Source: Piromyces finnis (taxonomy: Eukaryota > Neocallimastigomycota > Neocallimastigomycetes > Neocallimastigales > Neocallimastigaceae). From it: a DNA stretch of 64,000 bases. This document shows positions 22,005 through 33,699 of this stretch, in pieces. How positions within the stretch are numbered: position 1 is the first letter of the stretch; every line of letters starts with the position of its first letter. The stretch is taken from assembly GCA_002104945.1 (NCBI GenBank), contig MCFH01000014.1, forward strand, positions 1-64,000, written 5' to 3'. The position numbers and the translations under genes are program-made. The notes under the pieces were generated by a model. The model was not told the DNA's origin and did not search any database. It worked only from the letters and a program-made list of their open reading frames with translations.

Positions 22005-25000
22005 TCGTCAATAAAATAGCTTCAGCTCAGTATCAGTCAATGCCAAGTGAAGAAACAACAAGCCAGAGTGATTGGTCGAAAAAAGAATATGATGAAGAAA
22101 TCTAAAGTGACTTTGAAGATACTGATATTAATGAACAGTTCTTTGTATGTGCTAATAAAAGGAAGTTGGATAAAATAAGCAAAGAACAAGATGATAATAA
22201 AGAAAAACGACTTCACAAAAACTTGAAAAATGATCCTAGACCTATTCTTACACCTGCTCTTAGGAAACGTAAAGCACAAGAATTAGAAAATATACCAATA
22301 GATATTTCTCCTAAGCAACTGCATCCTTCTATTATTGCTCAACCGAATATCAGAGAACAAAAACTAAAAGAAAGAAAACTTCGGGATAAAGAGCGTGCTA
22401 GTAGTAGTGAACAAAAGGAAGAAGAAAAGAATGAATTGGCAAGTTCTAATGAAGATCCTATTATTATCGACTATGATGAAGAAGAAATGTTATCTGCAGT
22501 TACAGATAAGAAAGGTGCTAAGGTGGTAGAGAAAGATAACACAAGTGAATCAACCAAATCTACTTCTAATTCAACTCTAAATAAATTAATGAAAGAGCAA
22601 AAGAAAGAAAAACCTGCAGAATCGAAGGTTAAGAAAACTGCTAGAAATATTCAAATGATAGCAGATACGGAAGAATATAATGTAGTTAAAGATCTTAACG
22701 AAACAAAATGCAATATTACTTTTGGTCAATTACTTAACTCGGCTCCAAAGTTACGAACGCAAGTGTCACAAGGTCTTAAACTGGAAAAGAATAACACAAA
22801 AATTGTGGGAACTCTGGAGAATTTTAATGCTACTTCGGTATTAGTAAATAATGTAGATCATTCGTATGTAAGCAAAAGTAAAGAAGTATCAGAAGAAGAT
22901 ATCGCTATGGTAGATGCAACAGTTGATGGGGTACCAGGTAAATTATTAGTTGATTCCTGTAGCAACTTAAGTATTATAACAAAAAAATATTTAGATAAAC
23001 TTCCCCATCAATATGAATCTATTGGATTGAGTTGTGGAAGAATACGTTTAGCTACTAAAAATGATGACTATTCGGAAGGCATAATTATTAGAGTACCGGT
23101 CCAGATAAATGATCTTACAATCACTGCTGATTTTAGAGTGGTGGATAAAGAAGACCCCTTTTATGATATGTTAATTAATTTGAAAACCCAAATGGATAAC
23201 AACTTATTTATCCACCCACTTCGCTATAGTCTTTGCAGATTTAATTCAAATGGATTTATTGAAGATATTGCTCCAATTAATAACAAATATGATGATGAAG
23301 AAAAGATTATGTGTATGATACGTAGAGTCGGTGATGAAGATTTTAAAAGTGATTTGAAAAATATTGAAGGTTTACCACCTTCAGAATATATTCACAATAA
23401 AAATTTTACTGAGACTCTTAATGAAAAGTATCGAGAACAAATTGTTCGGATATTGGAAGAGAATATTGAAATTATTGCTACTTCTTCTGAAGAACTAACA
23501 CCTTCGAATTTAACTCCCCATAAGATTAATTTAAAGCCAGGAGCAAAGCCAATTAAACAAAGATCATATAGGTTAGCCAAGTTCAAATCTGATATACTTA
23601 AGGAAGAATTGTCTAAATTGATTAATAAAAAGCTAATTGAGCCATCGTACTCGGAATGGTCTTCTCCAGTGGTTTTGGTCCCGAAGCATAATGGGAAATG
23701 GAGAATGTGCGTGGACTATCGAAGAGTTAATGATTTGTCTGAAAAGGATGCCTATTCAATTCCTTTTATAGATGAGATATTTGATAGTTTACATGGTGCA
23801 ACTATATTCACTACTATGAACTTATATTCCGGCTATCATCAAATCCTTATGGATGAAGAAAGCGTTGAATTGACAAGTTTTACAACTAAGTTTGGAAATT
23901 ACCAATTCAAGGTTATGCCTTTTGGTCTCACTGGAGCACCCGCTACATTTCAGAGGGAGATGAATCGGATTCTGTTTCCGTTAATTGGAAAGTGTGTTTA
24001 TAACTTCATTGATGATATTCTGATCTATTCAAAGAGTATTGAAGAACATATTGAACATATAAATCAAGTTTTAGCAATTTTCCGGAAAAACAAACTAAAA
24101 ATCAATATTGAAAAATGTCATTTTATGCAAACTGAAGTTGACGTGTTAGGCCATCGTTTAACTACAGAAGGTCTTAAACCATTAGATAACAAAATCCAAG
24201 CTATAAAAAATTGGAAACCTCCTTCGAATATCCATGAATTAAAATCATTCCTAGGTTCAATTGGATATTATAGAGATTTTATTCCTAATTATGCTAAACT
24301 TACTGCTCCCTTGTGTAAGCTGCTTAGAAAAGGTGTTCCTTTCAAATGGTGTAATGAACAACAAGAGAGTTTTATTATATTGAAAGAAAAGTTAATTAAT
24401 GCGCCTATTCTGAAATTCCCTGATTTTGAGAAAGAATTTATAATCCGAACAGATGCATCGTATGAAGGAATCGGAGGAGTATTATTACAAAAGGAAGGTA
24501 CCGATATTGAACATCCAATTCATTATATTAGCCGAAGTCTGACGAAAGCAGAAAAAAATTATTGAATTACTGACTTGGAAGGGACTGCCTTATTTTACTG
24601 CATTACTAAATTAAAGCCTTATATAATGGGAAGTCCATTCAAGACTATCGTCTATACTGATCATAAACCATTAATTGGATTATTTAAAAATAAGGAGCCA
24701 AACAATGCAAGACAAACAAGATGGTGTTTAACAGCTAGTATGCTAGGAGTTGATATTCGTTATGAACAAGGTAAAAAGAATGTTGTAGCAGATGCACTGT
24801 CTCGAATGAGAAATGACAAAGATAAGGAAGTGTTAGTTACTAAAATTAATAAAGGTATAGAAGAAACCATGCTATCTAAGGTAATTAAAGAATTTGTTGA
24901 AGAAAAGTTCACCAAAATAGATGGGGTGGATTACTTTATTGATGGAAGGAATTATCGAAAACTGATCACGGAAACCAATGAAAAGCTGAAATTGATTTTG

Positions 25001-26026
25001 GAAGCTCATAACATTGGACATGAAGGATATTATAAAACTTATCAACGTCTGAGAAAAAGCTATTATTGGAACGACATGGTTAATGATATTCGAAGAGTTG
25101 TAGCCAAATGTGAAAAATGCCAACTTAATCGCCCTCAACCATATCCAGAACCTACGGAAAATCTTCCAACTGAGGTTGAAGCTCCTTTCACTCATCTGGG
25201 TTTAGATATCATTGGTCCATTAGTAAAAACTCGTAACAATAACCAATATATTATAGTTGCAGTGGATCATTTCACAAAATGGGTCGAAGCAGAACCCACC
25301 GAAAATATCACTTCAAAGGATGTCATAAAATTTTTAATCAATGTTTTCTCTCGACATGGAGTACCACAAGTCATTACAACCGATAACGGTGTCCAATTTA
25401 CCTCAGATATGACCAAAGTTTTCCTGGACTTATATGATGTCTATGTCAAGTTTGTCTCAACTTATCATCCTGAAAGTAATGGTTTGACTGAAAATAGAAA
25501 CAAAGAAATTGGAAAGCTTCTAAGACTGCTTGGAACAGAAAACAAGGATTGGGATGAAGTTTTGCCTTCTGCTCTTTGGGCGCTCAGAACTACTAAAAAT
25601 ACTGTCACAAACCATTCTAGTTTTGAATTGGTTTATGGAAGAGAAGATCAGCAACCCTTTGATATTGCCGCCAGACCTACTAAGGGTATTAATCAGTCTT
25701 CGGATGAAATCTTACTTGAGAAGTTTATTAATCATTACAGGTGGACGTTGGAAGCTTGTGAAAATATTAAAAATGCGAATAAATACTGGGCTACTAGAAG
25801 GGAAGAAAAACAAAGTATGACTAAGGGCAAAAATATCCATATCGGTGATCTAGTATTAGTTAGAAATTTTAATCGAACGAAGTTAGAGCCTTATTTCGTT
25901 GGACCACTCAAAGTTGTCAAGAAACAATTCAATACGGTTACTTTAGCTGATATATCCACTGGAATTCAGATGAACCGAAATGTTCATCTTAAGAACATTG
26001 TAAAGTTTAACTCTGCTTTTGCGTAA
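21977..26026 (+). pseudogene. F Pol polyprotein with two in-frame stops
   Basis: Entered by -1 frameshift. In order: a charged Lys/Glu-rich N-terminal region, aspartic protease (VDSCSNLSII), RT (VMPFGLTGAPATFQ, FIDD), RNase H (RTDASYEGIG) and integrase. The integrase has an HHCC finger (HNIGHEGYY...CEKCQ) and a DDE core (GLDIIGPL, TTDNGVQF, GLTENRN). A short C-terminal module (PYFVGPLKVV) follows, with no chromodomain. Defects: TAA at 22103-22105 where CAA would fit, and TGA at 24563-24565 in RNase H just after KNY, where GGA would fit. The protease triad also reads DSC instead of D(S/T)G. The rest of the frame is intact. Start of the mature protease is not visible. Confidence 0.85.
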
Positions 26027-26037
26027 GCAAGAGTCTT

Positions 26038-26049
26038 CGTGGGGGCACT
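26038..26049 (+). other. Polypurine tract of F
   Basis: CGTGGGGGCACT precedes the 3' LTR, shortly after the pol stop. Confidence 0.6.
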
Positions 26050-26755
26050 TGTTAAGGAACCAACAAATAATGTTATTCTTGTCATAATTAATGATTATGA
26101 CCTAATCCATTATTGTTCCTAAATATATGAAAACTTTACAATATTCTTATTTGTAAATTAATGTATACACTTAAATTATATTTAAAATTATTAATAATTA
26201 TTTTTATTGAACTTAAATTTTATTTTATTAAACTTAAAAATTAATTTAGTAATAATAATATATTGAAAATTATAGTTTATTGAACTTTTAGTTTAATTTA
26301 TCAAGTTAATGAATTTTTATTAATTAAAATTATGAATAATATTTCTGTAAAATAGTAAAATTCTTTAGTTAAATATATTTAAAGTAAACTTTTAATGTAT
26401 GTTAATCAATTTAATAATATGTATAAATATTTATTATAATAGTAATGTAATTTTATTATTCATTTAAAAGTAATTTAAATACTAAAATTAATGTAAATAA
26501 TTAAAGACTAATTCTTTTAATTAACACTACTTAATTTTTTACAAAAAGTATAAAAAGGTGTATATTATAAGAATTAGAGAATATACAGATATTTTTATTT
26601 TTATTTTTATTTTATTTTATAATTTTATATTAATATCTTAATAAAACAATTTTATTAATAAAACAATTTTTCTTATTTCATTTTAATATTATTTTTGAGT
26701 ATTAATAAATTTATTAATATTTTATAAATAAAAGTAAATTCCTCGAACCGTAACA
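26050..26755 (+). mobile_element. 3' LTR of F
   Basis: 706 bp. Matches the 5' LTR except for a tandem repeat of a 17-base segment containing TTATTAATAAAACAATT at about 26650-26666. Followed by TTCT. Confidence 0.9.
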
Positions 26756-26759
26756 TTCT

Positions 26760-27571
26760 GATAAATAATGAAACTAATAAATATAAAATTATTATTAAAC
26801 CTGATTTTTAAGTTAACCCTAAAAGTAACTTAAAACAAGTTATAGTTTAATTAAGTACTTTACCAAAATTCTTAAATAAAATTAATCCTAAACACTGCAT
26901 ATATTTTGATTATTGAAAGAAAATAATAAACTTTAATTAATCGAGATCAAAATATATAACTCTTGTTAAATTAATTGTTAAATTAAATATTTAATAACTT
27001 CGTTAGTAAATTACACTTTAAAAGTAAACAAATATAATAATTCATGTTATAAAATAATATAATTAAACACCTTTATTAAAACATTAAAAATAATTATTAC
27101 TTTAATTAATTGTAAAAATAAACAACTTTTTATATTCTTTAACTTTTAATTATTTCTTTTATTGTTATTTCTAATTACTTTTATTGTAAATAGTTATTGA
27201 TTTTATTGTTTTAATGTAAATAGTTTAAATTTAAAAGAAAATATAAATACATGTAAATATTCTTATTTTAATCATTATTATTATTATTAATAAAGAAATA
27301 TTATATAGTTAGATTAATATTTTATAATTTTAATAATCACTTTTATACTTAAATAAATAAAATTTTAAATATTTAAATATTAGAAAAACAAGTGTTTCTA
27401 ATAAAACAATTTAGTGTTTTAACAAAACAATTTTATTAATTTTTATAAAAACGATCTTAAATCTTAATCAATATAACTTATATAGTTATAACAAAAGATA
27501 TAATATAATAATCACTTTTTGAAGTAAAATTCAAAATTAAGATTATTATCAAATTATATCAATTCGTTACA
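26760..27571 (-). mobile_element. Right part of an old LTR (J), interrupted by F
   Basis: A non-coding AT-rich stretch ending ATTCGTTACA, i.e. starting TGTAACGAAT on the minus strand like the A-family LTR. It stops exactly where G pol coding begins (27572). Its other end was not found left of F, so length and duplication are unknown. Confidence 0.45.
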
Positions 27572-29331
27572 TTACCCAATTTACGACAAGGAACTCCTTG
27601 CTATCAAAGAAGCCTTTCAGACCTGGAGGCACCATCTTGAAGGTGCCAATCACCAAATCACTGTCTTCTCCGATCATCGTAATCTTCTTTTTGAGAGTAA
27701 ACCAGATCATCTTTCCCAACGTCATATCCGCTGGAGTATCTTCTTCTCTCGTTTTGATTTTGTTATTAAATACAAACTTGGTTCGAAGAATAGAGCTGAT
27801 TGCTTGTCTCGTAGATCTGATTATAAACATAAAGTTTCTAATTCAGGTTCAATTCTTAACACTTCTAATTTCACTAGCATTTCCTCCGTTATTTCTCTAA
27901 GTGATAGCTCTCTATTAGAAAAGATTCGTTCAGCCCTACCTTTAGATCCTTACTTCAATTCTACAAACAACTCCAGAAGACTTAATCTCCCCAATTCTCC
28001 TTTCACTTTCAAGGATGGTATTCTTCTTTACAACTTTAAGATTTACATTCCCGAAGTCCTTCGTGTTGAAATTCTTCAATCCCATCATAATTCCCCTTCT
28101 TCCGGACATTTCGGTATTAGGAAAACTCTCGAACTTATTAGTAGAAACTTTTGGTGGAAGAGCTTGAGGGGGGATGTACGCAGATTTGTAAATTCATGCG
28201 ATATGTGTAATAGAAACAAAAACAGCAATCATAAACCATATGGATTTCTTCAATCACTCTCAATACCCGAAAAACAATGGTCTTCAATATCTCTTGATTT
28301 CATTACAGATCTACCAAAATCGAACAATTATTCTGCTATCCTAACAGTGGTGGATAGATTATCGAAGATGGTTCATTTCATTCCAATTAGAAAGCTTCCC
28401 TCAGCTGAAGAAACTGCACAACTTATCTTGGATAATGTATTCAGACTACATGGTATTCCAAAGGAAATTATATCAGATCGCGGTAGACAATTCAATTCCA
28501 AATTCTTCCAACATTTTTGTAAGCTGCTGCACTGTGAATCTGTAACGAAATATTATAATAATAAACACACACACTCTAATGTAATCAAGTATATATATTT
28601 TTTTTAATAATGTTTATTTATTAAATTTATTATTATAATACGACTAACTCGCTAGGTCAGTGTATTATCAAACTAAAGACGAAACAAAAAAAACTAATTT
28701 TTATTAATTATTAATAAAAACACTAAAGAACTATTTTATCTTTCTTATTCTCTCTTTTATACATGAAAATTATTTTTTTAATACAATTTGATAAGTGAAT
28801 TAATTACTTAATGATTGGTTATAAAAATATAATTATGAAATTTTCATTAATCTAACCTTAATGATTTTCTAGTCTAACCCTTATCATTAGATATACCTCA
28901 TTACAGAATCTAAACTTTCAGCTGCTCATCACCAACAGACTGACGGGCAAACGGAAAGGCTTAATAGTATAATTAAACAATATCTCATGTGTTTCACTAA
29001 TAGTAAACATTCTGACTGGAGTTCGTATATTTCACTTGCAGAATTTGCCTATAACAATGCTATTCAGGAATCCATTAAAATGTCATCTTTCAAGGCCAAC
29101 TTAAAGTATGATCCAGAATTCTTAATTGATCTTCCAATAACGTCTCTAGTTCCTGAAGCGGAAAAAGTTGTATGTGACATTGGTACGACACTTGACAAAC
29201 TAAAGGAAAATATGAAAGAATCCCAAGAAAAGTTTAAAGAATATGCTGATAAGAAAAGACAAGAGCCTCCCAGTTTAAATGTAAAGAAATTAGATCCTAG
29301 GAAATCGGGGCCATATGAAATTATTGAATGA
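27572..29331 (+). pseudogene. Element G pol fragment (RNase H to GPY module), split by a solo LTR
   Basis: A Ty3/gypsy pol fragment. It opens inside RNase H (YDKELLAIK, SDHRNLL), then the integrase HHCC finger (HHNSPSSGHFG...CDMCNR), SLDFITDLP and ISDRGRQF. At 28541-28905 a 365-bp LTR interrupts it. The integrase then resumes (HHQQTDGQTERLN) and runs to a GPY-type segment (RKSGPYEIIE) ending at TGA 29329-29331. Removing the LTR and one GAATC copy keeps the frame. After the TGA the same frame would go on for about 12 codons (LENQNFKLKL) before a junction with fragment I. No gag, protease or RT remains. Non-functional; probably an older element into which others inserted. Confidence 0.85.
28541..28905. 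mobile_element. Solo LTR H in G pol
   Basis: 365 bp, TGTAACGAAATA...CCTCATTACA, flanked by the duplication GAATC at 28536-28540 and 28906-28910. The start resembles the A LTR (TGTAACGAA), but the body differs. It is a full-length element reduced by LTR-LTR recombination, inferred from the intact duplication without internal sequence. Orientation uncertain. Confidence 0.85.
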
Positions 29332-29362
29332 TTGGAAAATCAAAATTTCAAGTTAAAATTAT

Positions 29363-29547
29363 CCAAACAGCTTCCGCTTTCATTGATAATATATTTCGTC
29401 TTCACGGGTTACCTTCTTCTATTATAACTGATAGAGGTTCTCAATTTACCTCTAAATTTTTCCAATCTATTTGTTCTTCCCTTATTATTGATCTTAAGTT
29501 TTCTACTCCATTCCATCATCAATCTAATGGTCAGACGGAGTGTAATG
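29363..29547 (+). pseudogene. Fragment I: integrase core piece
   Basis: Encodes ASAFIDNIFRLHGLP, then ITDRGSQFTS (second catalytic Asp) and FHHQSNGQTE (catalytic Glu) of a Ty3/gypsy integrase, in a different frame from the preceding G sequence. It repeats a domain already present in G, so it comes from another element. Cut on the right by the C-family LTR at 29553. Confidence 0.75.
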
Positions 29548-29552
29548 AATAC

Positions 29553-30048
29553 TGTAAAAGGTTTTTTATATTATTAGTTAATAAGTTACTAATTAGTTAA
29601 TTAAGTTAGTTATTACCTCTCTATACGAGTTAATAACTAAATAAAGTTTTATAAAAAATAATAAAAGAAAGAAAATAAATATTATAACACTAAAATAAAT
29701 ATAAACACTTATATAAATATTTTATGAAATAACTTTTACTTAAATAATTATATTTTAATTATATCTTTTATTTATTTATTATAATTATAATACATTAATT
29801 ATTATTATAGCTATTAATTTACTTTAATACTAACGCTAAAGTATTTAACGTTAGTTTTAACTATACTATTTAACTATATTAGTTTATTTTCTTTACCACT
29901 TGATTGGGTAAAGGAAATAAACTTCCTATTTAATTAATAACCATTAATATATGGTTATACATATATCTGGCCAATAAATGGTGACCAGAATATATGGTTT
30001 CAATTGAAATATTTGTGGGCAAACTTATGGCCACAAATATTTCTTACA
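29553..30048 (-). mobile_element. Solo LTR of family C
   Basis: 496 bp, matching the C 3' LTR (43225-43719) with a few per cent differences seen by eye. Flanked by AATAC at 29548-29552 and, once D is removed, by A (30049) plus ATAC (43221-43224). It is therefore a separate insertion rather than part of C. Confidence 0.8.
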
Positions 30049-30049
30049 A

Positions 30050-30871
30050 TGTAAGAATTAATAATTATTTATTGAATAATTATTAATTCTTATTTAATTA
30101 TTTTTTTAATTATTAAATTAATTAATTATTTAAATTATTAGCATACATTCATTTAAATTACTATAAACAGTTATTTATATTAATATTAATTATTCATTTA
30201 CTAAATGTAAAATTTATTTAATTATTATATTAATTAATTATTTATTTAATTTAGTAATTTATCTAAAATAATAGTAAACATTCATTTATTCTATTATTTA
30301 ATAATTTTTGTATTACATTTTATAAGAAACATTATGTATTTTATTTTACGTTTGTATTTTATATTTATGTATCGTATCTTGAAATAACTTATAGAAACAA
30401 CTAGAAGATATAAATAAATATTAGGACAATCGGATATTAAGGTTTTTCCGAATTTTATTCGGTTTTACTTAATATTACGATGATTGATATATTAGTTATC
30501 AATCGAATATCTTTTTAGGTTTTTCTTCTAGTCTTTTCCTAAAAAGATTATTTGTTAAGATTAGAAATTTTTTATTAAACTTTAAATTATTAAAAAATTA
30601 TAAATAAAAGAACTCTGGAATACCACTTAAAAATCCAGAGTTATTATTATAAGAACTATTATAATAAATAACCTTTATTAAAATAATATTAATAAAATAT
30701 TTTAAATTAATTAACATTAAAAGTTTTGTGTTGTTTATTATACTTCCTTATAATAAACTCTTATTAAGATAAGTATAAAATTTTATTTTAACTTCTCAGT
30801 TTAATAATACTAATTATTATTAAATTGAAGATAATAATTATTATTATATAATATATATAATAATTATTACA
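30050..30871 (+). mobile_element. 5' LTR of D
   Basis: 822 bp, TGTAAGAATTAATAA...TAATTATTACA. Contains TATAAATA at 30599-30606 and a 9-bp inverted repeat AACTCTGGA/TCCAGAGTT (30611-30619, 30634-30642). Confidence 0.95.
30599..30648 (+). promoter_or_regulatory. D promoter and self-primer segment
   Basis: TATAAATA at 30599, then AGAGTTATTATT at 30637-30648, 38 bases from the TATA start. The 12-mer is the exact complement of the primer site 30871-30882. Confidence 0.7.
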
Positions 30872-30882
30872 ATAATAACTCT
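30871..30882 (+). promoter_or_regulatory. D primer-binding site, self-priming type
   Basis: AATAATAACTCT, overlapping the last LTR base; perfect complement of 30637-30648. Its sequence differs from the A and B sites, yet complementarity is kept. Confidence 0.7.
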
Positions 30883-31418
30883 CCTACATCAGATTGTTTA
30901 ATAATTATTATTTTATTGGCATTAGAATTTCAATTCACAATATAAAATTTTGCAAAAAATAAATAAATACAATATATTAATAATTAATAATACATAAAAA
31001 AAAAAAAAAATTTACCAATAAAAAAAAAAAAATATATATATATATATATTACCAATCAATATATAAAAAAAAAAAAAAAAAAAAAAAAAATTTTTTTTTA
31101 CCAATCAAATGTATAAAAAAAAAAAAATTTTTTTAAATTCTTTGCCAATTAATTAGATATTATTGAAATTATATATAAAAAGTTAAATTTTCAAAAAAAA
31201 AAAATTTGATAATAATAGTAATAATAATAGATAACAATAATAACAATAACAAAAGATATATAAACTGTATTATATTATAAAATATCAATATTTTCACAAA
31301 TAAGATATACTACAATACTACAGTATTAGTAAAAAAAAATATATAATAATAATATCAATAAATAATATTTTATTCTACACTGATCTTATTTTATTTTTAT
31401 AATTTAAAAATAGATAAT
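30883..31418 (+). other. D leader, AT-rich
   Basis: Untranslated stretch with several A runs (30999-31185) and a TA repeat near 31033-31049. No ORF and no conserved block of the A/F or B/E type was seen. Confidence 0.6.
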
Positions 31419-32368
31419 ATGGAATTCAATAGTAATAGTCAAGACATACAAGAAAATACTCCAAGGAGCGATAAGGCAACTGTTGAAACTTCCAAATTAA
31501 TAGCTACCCTAACAGATATTCTACCAGCATTCCTCTCGCCTAATGGGATTCTTGCAAAAGAATCAGAAACTCAAGACGCGCCTAACTTATTGGAAATTAT
31601 TGCTCAGAGTGAGGATTTCTTCGCAGAACATCCTAACTCTTTCTTGAGCGACGACAATAAGAGTTCCTTCATCATAAACAAGTTACATGGAACCACAAGG
31701 AAATGGGGGCTATCTCTATTAGCCGATGGAACTCTGAAGAATCTAAGTTATGATAATTTTAAGGAACTACTTTTAAGGAACTTTGATGGAGGGGATAGCA
31801 GAAAAGAAAAATATGTTCTCATGGAAAAGCTATGGAAGTTAAAGCAGCAACAGTTGGGGAAAGTAACTGACTACACTATTGAATTCCGCCGCATCGCAAG
31901 TAGGATAGGATGGCAAGACGAAGTTTTCATTGATATTATTGGAAAGGGCCTACTAGATCGAGTCCGCGAAGAGTATGACAAGATTGAAAAACCAAGAACC
32001 TTGTTTGAGGCTACCAATGCTATCATAGGTATCGATAGGAAATGCTACTTAGAAAGTTATATCAGACACAAACCAAGTAAAATTCATGGAAAACATCATA
32101 AATCTTTTGGAAGGAAAAAGCACGACTTAACTAAAGTTGAGAATAAGTTTACATCGTTCAACCAAAGAAAGGGCAAGACTAAGAGTGAAATTTTATCAGC
32201 AAATTACACTCCTAATAACAAAACCTCAATGACAACTGTTTTCACTATTCACATAAAGGGAAAAGTCATCAAATGTAATTTTTTGATTGACTCAGGATCT
32301 GCGAAAAGCTTTATCTGCCGAACCTTTGCTACCAACAACAAATTACCAACTTCAGGTCTCACCTCTCC

Positions 32369-33120
32369 TGTAAAGATATAATATATATCTTTAGATTATT
32401 TAATAATTAACTATTAATTATTAAATAATAAATTAATATTTATTAAAATTAACTATGAAATTTTTAATATTCAATGGAATAATTTAATAATAAATTATTT
32501 TATAATAATTCCGTCAAAATTAAATAAAGATAAATATTTAAATTTAAGGAACAAAAGAATCTTAATTAAATTTAAATATTTCAAATATTTTAAATATTCA
32601 TAATAACTTTAAATACTTTTTATTTAATTTTAGAATAGTTTAATAATAATATACTTTCTTATTTAAATTTAGAATAGTTTAATAATTTTAACTGAGTTTT
32701 AAAAATAGATGTGTTTATATTTCAATAGGAAATATATTAAGAATAGTATTGATAATATTAAATTAATTTATAGATAATACCTGAGCTTTATTCAATTTTG
32801 AGTTTACTCAAATTAAATTAAAAGTATAATGAATTAGTTTTAGTTTAGTTTTATTATTTTATTATTTAATTAGATTAGTTTTGTTTATTTTATATTAAAT
32901 ATATGTTTATTTAAATAGAATAATATATTAGAATATAATTATGAAAAAATATAAATACATGTAAATTTTATCAATTGAATCGATGTAATTGTTATTTTAT
33001 TTCTAACCATTAATAAAGAAGATAATTTTTAAAAAAAAAGAAACTCCTATTTTTATTTTATCGTGTGTTTAATTGTTTTATTGTTAAATATATAATCTGT
33101 TTTAAGATTAATATTTTACA
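32369..33120 (+). mobile_element. 5' LTR of E1
   Basis: 752 bp, TGTAAAGATATAATATA...ATATTTTACA. Starts with the inverted repeat AAAGATATA/TATATCTTT. TATA box at 32950-32956. Confidence 0.95.
32950..32996 (+). promoter_or_regulatory. E1 promoter and self-primer segment
   Basis: TATAAAT at 32950-32956 and GTAATTGTTATT at 32985-32996, the same 35-base spacing as in B1. The 12-mer is the complement of 33120-33131. Confidence 0.7.
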
Positions 33121-33131
33121 ATAACAATTAC
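33120..33131 (+). promoter_or_regulatory. E1 primer-binding site, self-priming type
   Basis: AATAACAATTAC overlapping the last LTR base; complement of 32985-32996. Followed by ACACGTTATA as in B1. Confidence 0.7.
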
Positions 33132-33302
33132 CTTTTATTTTAAAAAAACACGTTATATTTTAATAATAAAACAATTTTATCTTTGAAACTACTGGAACTT
33201 TTGGTGAATCCGAAGTTGTGGAACTGCTACTGTGATTTAAAAGCTTACGGAAATTTTCTTTCTACTTGGAACTCTAGGAATTCTTTTTACTTAGATATTT
33301 AG

Positions 33303-33389
33303 AGGAATTCCCTTTGTGTAACGTTTACTTTGATCTTTAGAAGATATTTTTATAATTATTCTCTCGTGGAATTCTCTTTGTGTAACGAA
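33303..33389 (+). repeat. Short direct repeat in the E1 leader
   Basis: GGAATTCYCTTTGTGTAACG occurs twice (about 33303 and 33368). It lies where B1 carries its 63-bp array, but the sequence is unrelated. Confidence 0.6.
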
Positions 33390-33455
33390 AACTCAACCGT
33401 TGATACAAAAGTTATTTTTTCGATTAATTATTTTATACTATTAAAGATCTCGACG

Positions 33456-33477
33456 ACACCGTTTGATAGGATAGAGT
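33456..33477 (+). promoter_or_regulatory. Conserved leader motif shared with B1
   Basis: Identical 22-base block to 8881-8902, containing GTTTGATAGGATAGAGT. Flanking arms GACG and CGTC could pair, with bases swapped relative to B1. Confidence 0.6.
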
Positions 33478-33646
33478 CAGATCGACGTCTTTAAATATAG
33501 TATATTATCAATTTAATTGAAAAAGGGTAACTTATAAGAGTATTTTGTGATAATACAAAAATAAAATTTTATATATTAATGAATTTTTTGACAAGCTATT
33601 AAAGAAAGAATAAATTTTGTATCTTTAAAAGCTTCTTAATTTTGAT

Positions 33647-33686
<40 letters not shown>

Positions 33687-33699
33687 CCATATTTTCAAA

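Larger units (their letters stand above)
18893..26755 (+). mobile_element. Element F, Ty3/gypsy retrotransposon with frameshift gag/pol
   Basis: 7863 bp. LTRs 18893-19581 and 26050-26755 look identical except for a 17-bp tandem duplication in the 3' copy. Both ends carry TGTTA/TAACA. A 4-bp duplication TTCT lies at 18889-18892 and 26756-26759. F differs from the other elements: tRNA-type primer site, separate gag and pol with a -1 frameshift signal, no chromodomain. Pol has two stops, so this copy is probably defective although young. Confidence 0.9.

Noticed and set aside
33649-33680. Poly(A) tail of a non-LTR element
   Set aside because: It lies inside the E1 leader and no LINE or SINE sequence or duplication flanks it.
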